From contig WMCF01000021.1 in assembly GCA_009792885.1 (NCBI GenBank), forward strand, positions 102,803 to 166,802: DNA of 64,000 nucleotides. The letters run 5' to 3'. Shown one piece after another: positions 1-10,035 of this stretch. The position numbers and the translations under genes are program-made. Every line of letters begins with the position of its first letter. The first letter of the stretch is position 1. Origin of the DNA: Eremophila alpestris peregrina. Taxonomy: Eukaryota; Chordata; Aves; Passeriformes; Alaudidae. A model generated the notes under the pieces. It did not search any database and was not told where the DNA came from. It worked only from the letters and a program-made list of their open reading frames with translations.

Positions 1-167
1 CATTATTTTACAAATTTGATGTTTCTTTGACTAAGGCAACAATTTTCATGAAATAAACTTCAGAAAACTAAGAATAACAGGCTGAATGACTACAGCACTC
101 CTCATCTGGCTGAAGTATGTTTACTTTAGTTTGTATTTCACAATTTAATACAAAATGTAATACTTAC

Positions 168-244
168 AGGCACAGTATTGTCATTTAGAACAGGGTGTGA
201 CCTTTGGGATGTCTCTTCAAGAATAGGCTCACAACCAGTAAGAA
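168..244 (-). CDS. TDRD12: TDRD12 coding exon 8
   Basis: 77 nt between CACCTTTTTAG and a strong GTAAGT donor. It encodes LTGCEPILEETSQRSHPVLN. Support is from splice signals and phase only; I see no clear human counterpart in this poorly conserved linker. Confidence 0.65.
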
Positions 245-3200
245 CTAAAAAGGTGAACAAAATGGAGATACCCATTTGTGATTCTCTGATCACATAAAAA
301 GCCAGAGATGGACACCAAATGTCCCAGTCACTGGGATCCAAAGCAAGCCAGAAGGTTCCCATCCCACACATCCAACTGAACACCCCAAGTGCTGCACTGG
401 TGTCTGTCTCCCACACTTGGGGGTCCCACCTGGCCCAAGACGTGGAGCCACCTCCTCCCCAAAGGGCAGCTTTGGTCTGGCAAGGAACGTAGGACCAACA
501 AACTCCACTGGAACAAACTCAGCATTTAATGACACTTCCAGGTCAGAATCATCTGAAGAACTCCCTGCAGTCCCTTCAGCTTCCTTGTAATGAGCAAAGT
601 GCTTTGCAACCAGATCATCATTAACACAGATCTACAAAAAAATCCAAACAAGATTCTTTTTGATCAGTATCAATAAGCAATAAGCTACACCACACACACT
701 TGTTTAGAATTTATGTGAAGCCTTCAACAAAAGCAGTGCTTTTATAAATGATAAAAAACCCCAAACAAAATCCAACCAAACAAAACCCCAGACATAAGAA
801 ATACCAGTGAATGCTTTCTGTCAAATATTAATTCTATAAAAAGGCAAGTCCATTTTTCCTGCATGTTTAACAGGTGTTAATTATTATGTTTCTGGCCAAA
901 ATTCTGTACTGACTTAACTGTTTCTATGAGCCCTACACATCTAAATGAACCCTCTAATTCAATCAAGCCTGTTCCTTTCTTTTGGATTCAGCATACATCC
1001 AGGCAGGGAAAAAAAAGTAGTATTAGGCCTTAAACTTCTGGTATCTATCACATAGCTGCTTAAGTCTGGCAGTAGCTACAGCAGAGATGACACAATTTAC
1101 ACATTTTGGCCAAGTGGAACTAGACTGGATTTTTCTTCCAGTTCCTTGAGGACTCAGCTGTATGCAAGAGTGTCAACTTTTAGTTATTTCTACAGGATTA
1201 TGCAGCTGCCTTACTGAAACATCTTCAAATGTTTACCACAAGAAGTACACCAAATGATTCATATAGTTGTCCACTTAAGTACTTGCTAGACTTCACTTGT
1301 TTGTCATTAATTTCCAAAAAAAGGTTCATACAGAAAAAAATACAGGTTCTGCCTATCAGAATTTCTCCAGAGGTTTACAATGAACACAACTATAAGAAAT
1401 ATCTCTACCAAGTTAATGATTTAGCTTCTACTGTATCTGATCCAAGTTAAAAAACTCACAAGTCATGCTTTCCAGTCTTAAACTAATAGCAAAGTACATC
1501 AACAGAGCTGGGAATATAAAAATATCTTACCTTTTCATCTCTTATAGTCACAAAAAGAAACACTGCTAACACTTTATCTTCTACTGCCTGTATTGTGGCC
1601 TTAACCTCAGAAGCCTCTAAATGTAGTAATAAACACAAGAAAAAAGATTAAACCCTTATCACACTACCAGCATTCTTCACTTGTGCTAAGACAGAGACAT
1701 AAACAGAAATCACAATTAAAAATGTGTAATGCTCGTTACTTCACCTAAGTCAAACAAGGACATTAACAACAAAAATGTAGAAGTACCAAAAAAGGAACAT
1801 TTCCTTAGTCTTTGAAGGAGGGCTGAGAGTTGAGACAGATTAATGACCTCTCTAGACAAACCACCTTTAGCTGTACACTAAAAGTCTTGGTTTATCTCCT
1901 AATACTCTGGCAGTCTGGAGCAACAGTGTGTGCTTTCCAAGTGTGACATTTCCTTTTCTTGGAAGAAGTTGTATTTGAACAGCTTTGTTACACTTTGGGC
2001 AGACGCAGCCCAAAGTCCCATAAAAGTCCATTCCCAAATCCTGAAGCACCTCTGCACTCACTAATGCAGGACAGCTGTGATGCTGACTCAGAGACTCTTA
2101 GTAAGTACACAGAAAGGTTCTAATGCCCAGAACAAATGTGATATGAATGCCCCCTTAGTAAGCCTACTTGAAAGCCAGATAAAATCTAGTTAACTACCAA
2201 AACTTATGCAGCATGGAAGCCCAGAGTACTCAAAATGCAGCTCCACAAATATTTGTGCCTTAGTCACTCCATACTTCAGCAGCTCCTTTCTCTTTATTTT
2301 TAACAAACAGCCTTCATAAATTTTATCAGCTATGTGCAAGTCTAATACACTTGTACACAAGTACTACACTTCTCTAACAATTGGTTTTTCTGAAAAATAG
2401 AAGAATTATTTGCCTTCAAGAAGTTTTCGAAAATGCTGGACAGCAGCAGTATCCCATCTTTTGGCTGGTCTGTGAAAATAAACACAAGCAGTTATCCCAC
2501 ATCATGAAACACCAAAATGGTAATTCCAAAAAAAGTAATTTCTATACAAGCACAAAGCTCTAAATCATGAAAATTCTTATAAAGCACAGAACTAGAGAAA
2601 TCAGCAGAATCTGGTTACTTAGCACATTACTGCAGTCTTGGGAATATTGTTTGAGCTCACCAATATCATGAGCTGATCAAAATTAAGATACAGTTTTATC
2701 AAGGTATCATGGCTTGCACCCAACGTAAGAAAAAAAAATCATAGAATCATTTAGGTTGGAAAAAACCCCAAGATCACTGAGTCCAACCCCCAACTCAACA
2801 GTCCCAAGGCCACCACTCCACCATGTCCCTTAGATGCCACATCTACTCATCTTTTAACTCCCTCCAGGGATGATGACTCCACCACATCCCTGGGGAGCTT
2901 TGTGCTCTCAGCTGGAAGATAATTAATTGTCCTCTTGGTAGCTGGTACACTTCTGTGTTCTGATTTTACTATGAGAGTACTGCAGCTTTCTTCTTGAACT
3001 GTATCCCCTTCTAAAAAATTCTGCACTAAACCCTCAAACTTGAGAAATGCATGAACAGAGCAGATTTCCTGAGCTCTCCTTACCCAATTTTGGCAGTGTT
3101 CTCACAGTAGTCAATGTGCAGAGTCAGAGGCTTTGTGCAGTGCAGCCGACACTTCTTTGCTCTGTGTGGGATCTTTGCAAAGGCTCCTGCCAGAACTTGA

Positions 3201-6200
3201 ACCCTGCAAAACAAAATGGAAATGACCTCATTTTACAGGGCAGAATTTCTTCTCCAGAAGGCACTGGTCTCACAAACCACACCCCCTGTTACCCTGAACT
3301 TGACAGCACAGCTCTTCCAGGAGTCTGGATCCCACTGGCTCCCCCCTGAAACCACTGTCTGACTCTAAGAGGTGCCATCAGGACCAACTGGTGAACAGAA
3401 CTGCTTTTCTCTTCATTTAGTATCAATACACATCCTAATTACTTGGAATCTTTCTGATCCTTTGCCAGTGCAGTTTCAAGTTTTCCTGCTATTCATATTC
3501 TAAGTATCTTCATGGTATTTAACCCATTGTCAAGCTGTTTTCCAACAAAGCAACAGTCAGCTTTGAAATGTTATTTATTTTAAAATACTTTAAGTAAGTT
3601 CTAATTTTGTTGAATACTACCAAAACTAATTTAGTGAAGTTTCTTGTGCTCCAAGTTGCATATTTTAATAGAGAAACAAACTTTAAGAGTTGGACTAGGT
3701 TTTTCTAGAACATAAGAAGGGATTTTTCAAGATTTTAGGAACACAAGGTTTTACACTAATTTCATCAAAAACTCAGAATCTGTGAAAACTCACCCCTTTT
3801 TTGGCACCATGACAAGACACTGTCAGCTCTCAGGAAACAAGCTGGTCAACTGCAGTATGAAAACCCCCCTATATTTCTGTTTAGACCTTAAAAGCTGTTG
3901 CAGCAAGTGAAACCTGGCTTCTATAGATGGTTTTTGTGCCTGAGCTTCACTGGCCATGATTTTAAATTTTTTTGGTATATACCAAATTATTAAAGAAAAG
4001 AATATAAATATAAGTTTTAACTGGCAATCACACATTTCAGTCAAAACAGACTGACATTATTTCTATACTGAATCTTTAAAAAAGCAAAACCTAAAATGGA
4101 AAGCACCTTTAAAGTATCACAAAATAATGACCGGTTTGCACTTAGCCTCTTTCAAGTGTATCATCTGGTTAGCAGCTTCTTGTGGACACAACCTACACCT
4201 CAATTAAACCAAAGCATTGACTAAATAAATATTAACAAATAGATCACAGTGACAAAAACTCTGAACACGTACTTCTCTGATGCAACAGAACAGTACTTGG
4301 CATAGTCCACAAGGAAGCATCCAAGCTGGTACCCATCAGCCTGGCACCACACTGACTCCACCAGTGCCCTACACCAGCACCTGAGCTCCTCACTGAAAAC
4401 CACATAGACCTGAGGAAGAGACAAAGGATGAGACAGCAGCTTCTTTCAAATGGCCCCAATTACCCTCCAAGGTGTTTCAAAGGCAAGAATACAGTATTTA
4501 TTACTGTATTTTCTTTGCAAAATGCAAGCCTTACAGCTTACAGTTAGGAGGCTTACAGATGAGAAAACACAAGCCAAAGAGATGCTATTATCTATTTTTC
4601 TGTTTAAAAATAAAAATTTTAAAAAATACAGATATTTGACACTTCACCCCAGACCAATTCAAATAATAGATTCTTTTTATGTAGAGCAATTATCTTACCT
4701 GGCCTTTTTCTATCTCCTCTCCTTTTATTTCATTTGCATCTCTGGAAGTGTTATAAAACTGTTCCATTTCCGCATTCAGGTTTTCATACACAGTTTCACT
4801 GACTACACCAGGCCCACAATCTTTCATAGCAATCCAAAAGCAACTTGGATCATCAACCTGGGGCAAGAAGTAGAGAACAAATACTACTGACTTTTAAGAG
4901 CATCTGAGCAGCAGATGTAAAAATAAAACTTGATTTTTATGGGGCAACTTCAAGATTATGGTGACTGATCCTGAGATACAGAATGTTAACAAGTGAAACA
5001 TCTTTCACCTTCACAGCATTAGTTCATGAAATGGCTTCTCAGGTTCCAAGTTTCTTCAGCACTGCAACAAACACCACGTGGGGTCTACAAGGGAGCAGCA
5101 TGATCTCAAAACTTGGTTAAACCAAACAGTGGGCAAAGTGCAAAGACAAAGCTTTCTACTTCCATATTAAGTCTTTAGGAAGTATATAAAAAACCCTAGA
5201 AACATGATAAACCTCACCAAAAGGCTTTTCTTTGTGCTCAGTGTCTGCATGACAGCCAGTTTCTTTAGAACAGGGTGACAGCTTTCTGCTAAACCTTTGT
5301 GAACTGTCACATTGCAGTGTCCCAGCTGATCTGGGTCCCCAGCTGTTGAGGCTTCGTCCCAGTAGGCAACTGAACCCCACCCAGCTGCTCCCTCACATCC
5401 CTGCAGCAGGATGACCAGACAAATCCAAGGAGAGAAGTGACAAAACTCACAGGGTGATATGAAAACAGCTGACTAACCAAAGCAAGAATGCAATCAAAGC
5501 AACACAAAGCTCCAAATTCAGTTTCCCATTGGCAAGCTGGGCCATTTCCAGAGCACAGAGATCCATCACACACAATGCCGCTGACTTGGGCAGGCAATCT
5601 GAGGACCACAGACAATACCTGCAGCTTTTATTGCTCAGCATGACTTCATATAGCAGGGAAAATCCCCTCAGTCAGCTGTCCTGGCATAATGCTGCATTCT
5701 CCACAATCCCCTGTGAAATTCAGTATAATCTAGTACTAGACTACACATTATTTAACACTGTGTTGCACATCCACCATTTCAGATTTCAGCTGCCTGCCAA
5801 CTGCTGGGAGGAAGGGATTACAAGTGTAAAATGGTGAGGAAGGTGGTACAGTAACTCAAGTGACCTTGCAGCAGGGAATGCCAAGGCCTGGAGAAAATCA
5901 GAGTGGGAAACCCCATCTATTATGCAACTGCTGTTGATCCTCCTCTGATCTGAGAAGTAGAATTTCTGTGTGGAGGTAATACAGGTGTTTGGAGAGGCTT
6001 GGAGGCACTCTCACGGACATGCTCAGCTCTGTGCTGGGACACAGATCAAAGCTCAGAGATCACAAAAAGTACAGAGGAGCTCAGAGGGTTCTTGATGAAT
6101 CCTGCTGGGATGTCCACCTCGGTGTGCCCCAGATCCTCCAGTGAAGAGAGGCAATTAAATAAATTTACTCCCTCTATTTCAGCTGTGGTTTTGTGGTTGT

Positions 6201-6459
6201 TCTAGGTGCCTGCCTGTGTTAATTCACACACCTGCTCACATATTTTACAACAAAAATGAGAAAGTAAAACCTAAAACAAATTATAAAATATTTTTAACTA
6301 AGATATGACTCCTGAAGTGCAAAGAAGTGCCGGTGAATGGAAATACTCAGGCACCATCTTGTTTATAAATGTGACCTCCAAAAAGTCACATGGAAATAGA
6401 CACCAATCCCACAAATTAAAAAAAAAAAAGCAGCATACCTTTAATACCACGACTTCCAT
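168..6459 (-). CDS. TDRD12: TDRD12, Tudor domain protein 12, 5' part (8 coding exons, 3' end outside window)
   Basis: Tudor-domain, helicase-like factor of the germline piRNA pathway, acting in perinuclear germ granules (family knowledge). The coding parts are 6439-6459, 4699-4857, 4273-4409, 3084-3203, 2414-2469, 1531-1616, 430-631 and 168-244, all on the minus strand. They join in frame to 858 nt (286 codons) with matching phases at every junction. The protein begins MEVVVLK then VDDPSCFWIAMKDCGP, matching the human start (MLQLLVLKIEDPGCFW). The first Tudor domain follows (residues about 60-125, with QVYVVFSEELRCWCRAL and LGCFLVDYAKY), then HRAKKCRLHCTKPLTLHIDY, PAKRWDTAAVQHFRKLLE and AVFLFVTIRDEK. 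The helicase-like, zinc-finger and second Tudor regions lie beyond the left edge. Six of seven introns are GT-AG; one uses a GC donor. The last two exons have little similarity to what I remember of the human protein, so their boundaries are less certain. The ATG context (AAACATGG) is good. Confidence 0.9.
430..631 (-). CDS. TDRD12: TDRD12 coding exon 7
   Basis: The exon follows TTTTTTTGTAG and starts ICVNDDLVAKHFAHYKEAEG (human VCVNDDLVAKNYACYM). It continues into a serine/acid stretch (SSSDDSDLEVSLNAEFVPVE). I placed the end at a GTGGGA donor (429-424) because the leftover G joins the next exon in phase. The frame stays open further downstream, so the 3' boundary could differ. Confidence 0.75.
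632..1530 (-). other. TDRD12 intron between coding exons 6 and 7
   Basis: AT-rich intron of about 0.9 kb. The short open frames in it show no codon-like conservation, and I see no repeat or RNA gene. Confidence 0.7.
1531..1616 (-). CDS. TDRD12: TDRD12 coding exon 6
   Basis: 86 nt after a CATTTAG acceptor, ending at a GTAAGA donor. It encodes ASEVKATIQAVEDKVLAVF then LFVTIRDEK, matching human [25 protein letters not shown] in order. The AG at its start completes a GAG codon with the G that ends exon 5. Confidence 0.9.
2414..2469 (-). CDS. TDRD12: TDRD12 coding exon 5 (GC splice donor)
   Basis: 56 nt after a TTTTCACAG acceptor, encoding PAKRWDTAAVQHFRKLLE (human PAKKWDNAAIQYFQNLLK). Downstream of GAAG the sequence is GCAAAT and the frame then reaches a TAA. 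The only donor fitting the homology and the phase is therefore the non-canonical GC at 2413-2412. Confidence 0.88.
2739..2905 (-). repeat. CR1 LINE 3' end fragment
   Basis: The plus strand reads TCATAGAATCATTTAGGTTG followed by GAGTCCAACC and later CCTCCAGGGATGATGACTCC. This is the reverse complement of an avian CR1 3' end, so the element lies on the minus strand, inside the intron between TDRD12 coding exons 4 and 5. Only about 170 bp remain. Confidence 0.82.
3084..3203 (-). CDS. TDRD12: TDRD12 coding exon 4
   Basis: 120 nt, TTTTGCAG acceptor and GTAAGG donor. It encodes VQVLAGAFAKIPHRAKKCR then LHCTKPLTLHIDYCENTAKI, collinear with human VVVESFMQLPYRAKKF and CTKPVTLHIDFC. The phase fits both neighbouring exons. 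Confidence 0.92.
3204..4272 (-). other. TDRD12 intron between coding exons 3 and 4
   Basis: About 1.07 kb of AT-rich sequence with no recognisable repeat, RNA gene or additional exon. Confidence 0.65.
4273..4409 (-). CDS. TDRD12: TDRD12 coding exon 3 (Tudor domain core)
   Basis: 137 nt after a TTCCTCAG acceptor, ending with two bases of a codon before a GTACGT donor. It encodes VYVVFSEELRCWCRALVES and LGCFLVDYAKYCSVASEK, the beta-barrel core of the first Tudor domain. Confidence 0.92.
4699..4857 (-). CDS. TDRD12: TDRD12 coding exon 2
   Basis: 53 codons (residues 8-60) between a CCCCAG acceptor and a GTAAGA donor. It encodes VDDPSCFWIAMKDCGP near the start and MEQFYNTSRDANEIKGEE near the end, collinear with the human segment before the first Tudor domain. 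Confidence 0.92.
4858..6438 (-). other. TDRD12 intron between coding exons 1 and 2
   Basis: About 1.6 kb. It contains short antisense open frames (for example 5529-5837 plus) that match nothing I recognise. No repeat is evident. Confidence 0.65.
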
Positions 6460-6488
6460 GTTTGTCTCCTGTGTGTCCCTTATCACTA
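6439..6488 (-). CDS. TDRD12: TDRD12 exon carrying the start codon
   Basis: On the minus strand the exon follows a strong acceptor (TTTTTGTTTTGCAG). It has 29 nt of 5' UTR, then ATG at 6459-6457 and seven codons MEVVVLK before a GTATGC donor. The exon is too short to be found without homology. The acceptor implies at least one noncoding exon upstream, between 6489 and about 8056. Confidence 0.85.
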
Positions 6489-7690
6489 CTGCAAAACAAA
6501 AACATTTGATGAACCACTTTTATCGAAGCCTATTTGAGGAATATACACCTAAAGTAAGCCTGTAGATTTTTACTACTCATGTCAGGAGTACTAGTCTAAG
6601 CAACTGATTTACATGTTTCAAAGGGTGCAAACCAGCTTTCTTAATGAGAGACTATGCTAAAGCCTAATTAGGATTTGCCATCCATGCTGCATCTTCTCCA
6701 TTCAAAGGCCAGCAGAAATAGGCCCATCACAAACAAAGGCTGCTACAACCCACCTACATGACAAAAGGATGGAAACACCAGAGGAGAATATTTACAACTT
6801 GAAAAAAAATCCCACAGCCTAATACAAAGGAAGAATCCCAAACTTAGCAAACAAGTTTAGCCTCCCAGATTTTTATTAGTATTTCACTCTACATCTGCCT
6901 GCAATGGTGTGTACCAGATCTAGGAATTACAACACAATAAGAAAACTTCCAGCAAGTAACTGGCATTTAATTTTGGCACAAACCAGAATGAAATCATATC
7001 GTGGTATCCTCACCACAATGTCTAGCTTACAACTTAAAAGAATTAACACTGAAAGTAGGTGTCTAATGAAATACTTCAGAAAAGGAAACTCAAGACGTTG
7101 TCCTTCCACTTCCAAAGCCACTGCTGAACAAGCCAGAGCTAGGCAGCAGCAAAGCAACCCTGCGGTGACAGACAGCGACAAGCTCTGAGCGCCAGCACTG
7201 ATCATTCCCAGTTTAACGTGACGCTGCAACCACTGCAGAAGCTTTAGCCAAGATCATTTAACACAAGCAAAGCTCCCGAGTTACTCATTTCAAACCCTGC
7301 ACTGTAATATACTGCAACAAGAGACACGCAGTGCTGCCTTACACCTCTCTTTCAGCAGTAACACGTGAGGAGCATTAATAACTCCATCTGAAACCTCAGG
7401 TTAATCAGTGCAAACCCACTAAATGGCCCATCAGCGTGGCAGGGATAAAGCACACCCACGCCAAGTAACATTCCCACTTTGTTAAGAACGAGTAGGAAAA
7501 CGAACGCTTGCTCAAATCCCACGCCTGCCACTAGCTAGTATTTAACCTGGAAAAATGCTGTTAGTCACTAACACCCTCGCCCCAACCTGCAGCATTAACA
7601 CAGACCCACAGAAGGCAGAAGGAGCCCCTGCAGCCATCCCGGTGTGTGCAAACACTCCATGAAAACTCAGCCCGCTAATCCCTCAGCCCA
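6489..7690 (-). other. TDRD12 upstream intron or 5' leader, no coding sequence seen
   Basis: Lies between the start-codon exon and the GC-rich upstream region. Open frames on both strands are short and lack features. It most likely contains the first intron, since the start-codon exon begins with an acceptor. Confidence 0.5.
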
Positions 7691-8056
7691 GCCGTGCCCC
7701 ACCTACCCCCTGTTCCGGAGGCACAGAGCGAGGCCAGAGCGGCGCGGCAACACCGGCTTTAAGGACCACTTTCTTCGCTTTACTCCCAACCCCCATTTCC
7801 CCCATCCTGTCACAATTCCACGCTGTTCCCCGTAGGAATAAGCCCACTGACCTCGCTCCCCGGTGCTCGCAGGCTCCACAAACCGCGCTGCCCGCGGAAC
7901 CTTCCAGAACTCTGCAGCGCCGCCCGCGGGGCGGGCCCCGAGCCCAGGACGGCCCATCCGCGGCTCGTCAGGGGCGAGTTGGTGCCTGTGGCACAGGCAG
8001 CTATTGCCGGGCGTGAAAAACACTTGCGACACAGCGGGAAACCTCACACGGCGCAG
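7690..8056 (-). promoter_or_regulatory. Probable TDRD12 promoter and noncoding first exon region
   Basis: A locally GC- and CpG-rich stretch (densest at 7850-7990, with GCCGCCCGCGGGGCGGGCCC) stands out from its AT-rich surroundings, upstream of the TDRD12 start-codon exon. A plausible minus-strand donor, GAG|GTCAGT, lies at 7852-7847 and could end the noncoding first exon. No TATA box is obvious. The assignment comes from position and base composition only. Confidence 0.5.
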
Positions 8057-8657
8057 TGTTAGAAGAGTTCACAAACGATAGAGGTTTATGTCCAAAAAGG
8101 AGACAGAGGAGTCCTTTTACTTTATTCGAGTCAAGGGAGAGGCCATGGGGTATTTCCCCCAGGGTCTCTCGAATTTTTGGATAATGCAGCCTCCTATTTA
8201 TCCTAATTTCCTGGCCGCATGTCCCTCTCTCTTTCCACATTGGCTGAGGTACTTGACAGGTACAGACTTCCCAGAATGCTAATACCGAAAGGTTCCCTTT
8301 TAACGTATAACCACTCCCCCTTTTAATTTTTAATTCATACGGAATTTATGGGTTTTACCCATTGTTTCTTTCATCTTTCAATATCCAATTTCATTTTTCA
8401 GCAAACCTACTGTTTGTTTGTAAAGGCAAATACCTTCTTTTCCATTCATCAATCAGTGGAATCCTTCCTTTCTTTTATCTCTCAGACCCACTGTTTGTTT
8501 GTAAAGACAACTCTATTGTTCCTCTCAGCAGGAAAGTCCAGCGTCTTGCTTTTTGTCTAAAATGGAAACCAAACAAATTGCGAAAGAATAAAAGTCTGTT
8601 ACTGCAAACAACTTGAAATCAAGAATATTCTCCCAGGACTTGAGAGAAATTATTACA
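8057..8657 (-). mobile_element. LTR-like sequence, possible solo LTR of an endogenous retrovirus
   Basis: Read on the minus strand, this stretch has a TATA-like GGATAAATAG (8203-8194) followed about 70 bp later by AATAAA (8126-8121) and a short tail ending in CA, the order expected of U3-R-U5. The presumed U3 side holds a direct repeat (CTGTTTGTTTGTAAAG at about 8410 and 8491, 81 bp apart). The proposed ends (TGTAATAA and TTCTAACA) are weak inverted repeats. I see no matching target-site duplication, so the bounds are approximate. There is no internal retroviral coding sequence. Seen: motif order. Inferred: that it is an LTR. Confidence 0.42.
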
Positions 8658-8782
8658 ATAAATCTTTGGGGTTAGGAATTTATTTCAGGCTTCAAGTCTC
8701 TGTAGCAGAGGCAATGGTGAAATTGTGGTAGTTCTTTGGAAATACGGGTAGTTCTTAACTAAGGCAGGCACAGCCACCTCAG

Positions 8783-8838
8783 GAAAAAAAAACAAACAAA
8801 AAAATTAAAAAAAAAAACAACAAAAAAAACCCCAAAAC
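8783..8838. repeat. A-rich low-complexity tract
   Basis: A/C-only simple sequence (runs of A broken by single C bases, plus one TT) on the plus strand. It could be a decayed poly-A or an expanded simple repeat. Confidence 0.8.
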
Positions 8839-9224
8839 ACCTGTAGCACTAGGAAATAAATGGACCAGTAGAAAGAGTTCATAGGGATCTGCCCCTGTGG
8901 AAGAGGTGAAATACCTTAGTGTAAGTCCTTAGTGTAGTTCTTAGCTCTGCAGGAAGAGATAATCCCAACCAGGCAGAGGGAGAACCCTCACCTGACACAC
9001 ATGTCAAAACTGCTTTTTTCCTCACGTTTGGTATCACCCCTGCACTCCTCCCCTGCCCACATTCCCATATCCACAGTCCTGCTGTGCCCTGGGTGCTAAA
9101 TAATTTATCAAAAATATTTTCTCATAATGCCCACTTTCTACCACAAAAGTAAGCTGGCAGAGTAACCATGAGGCAGAGAAAAAAAATCCAAAACCAAACC
9201 AATTTTGTGTATTTGAATTTGTGA

Positions 9225-10035
9225 TCTCGAGGGATATGGTTCAGATGAATGAAGGTTCCAGGAGACTGTCACTTGTCACACTTGTCACTTGTTTAAGGAA
9301 CTGCTGGATGAGAACTCCTGGAAGCTGCCCTCAGGGAGAAAGGAGCAGGAGAGAAGAGAGCTGGCAGCTCTTTAAGCATCTTTTCCTTGAAGTGCTAAAG
9401 CTCTTGATTCTCATGTGTAAGAAATCAGCCAAGGCAGGCAGGAGACCAGTGAAGCTGAGTGAGACCCTTCTGGTCTGACTGAAGTGCAAGGAAGAAATGC
9501 ACAGGCACTGGAAGCAGGAGTATGTATCCATAGGGGAGAATACAGGGATGGTGCTTGGGGGTATAGGAATGGGGTCAGGAGAGCTAAGGCATAGCTGGAG
9601 GTGAATGTGGCGAGGGATATGAAAAAGAAAAAAAAAGAGCTCCCAAAGGTATATTGATTAGAACAGGAGAACTTAAACACATCTACACCCCACCCACCAA
9701 TACTTCAGTGATACATGGAGAAGGCTGATGGTTTCTTTGACATTTGACCTTTTTTTTGGCTCAGTTTTTGCTGCAGTCATGCTTACCACACTTCCCATGT
9801 CCCTGAACTTCAAGGTGAGGATATAAAATACTTTCCTTTGCAGGAGAAAACCAAGTTCAAGACCATCTGAGAAATCTGAACATAGACAAGTCCTTGGGAC
9901 TTGATGAGATGCATTCCAGGGTTCTGAGGGAACTAGCAAATGTGGGTCCTAGGGCACTCTCCATTGAATTTCAAAACTCATGGCAGGCAGGTGAAGTCTC
10001 CAGGGAATGGAGAAAAGGCAATGTCACACCCAGCC
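9225..10035 (+). mobile_element. Degenerate CR1 LINE fragment (ORF2, region between endonuclease and RT plus start of RT)
   Basis: Interrupted translations in the plus frames resemble CR1 ORF2. At about 9300-9480 they give ESWQLFKHLFLEVLKLLIL and KKSAKAGRRPVKLSE. At about 9890-10030 they give MHSRVLRELANVG, then NSWQAGEVSREWRKGNVTP, the conserved entry into the CR1 reverse transcriptase. Stops and frame changes break the reading frame, so it is dead. The fragment lacks both the 5' part and everything after the start of RT, including the CR1 3' end. It lies between the NUDT19 3' end and the TDRD12 promoter. Confidence 0.85.

Noticed and set aside
4450..4890. 146-codon plus-strand frame
   Set aside because: Antisense to TDRD12 coding exon 2, which has clear homology and splice sites on the minus strand.
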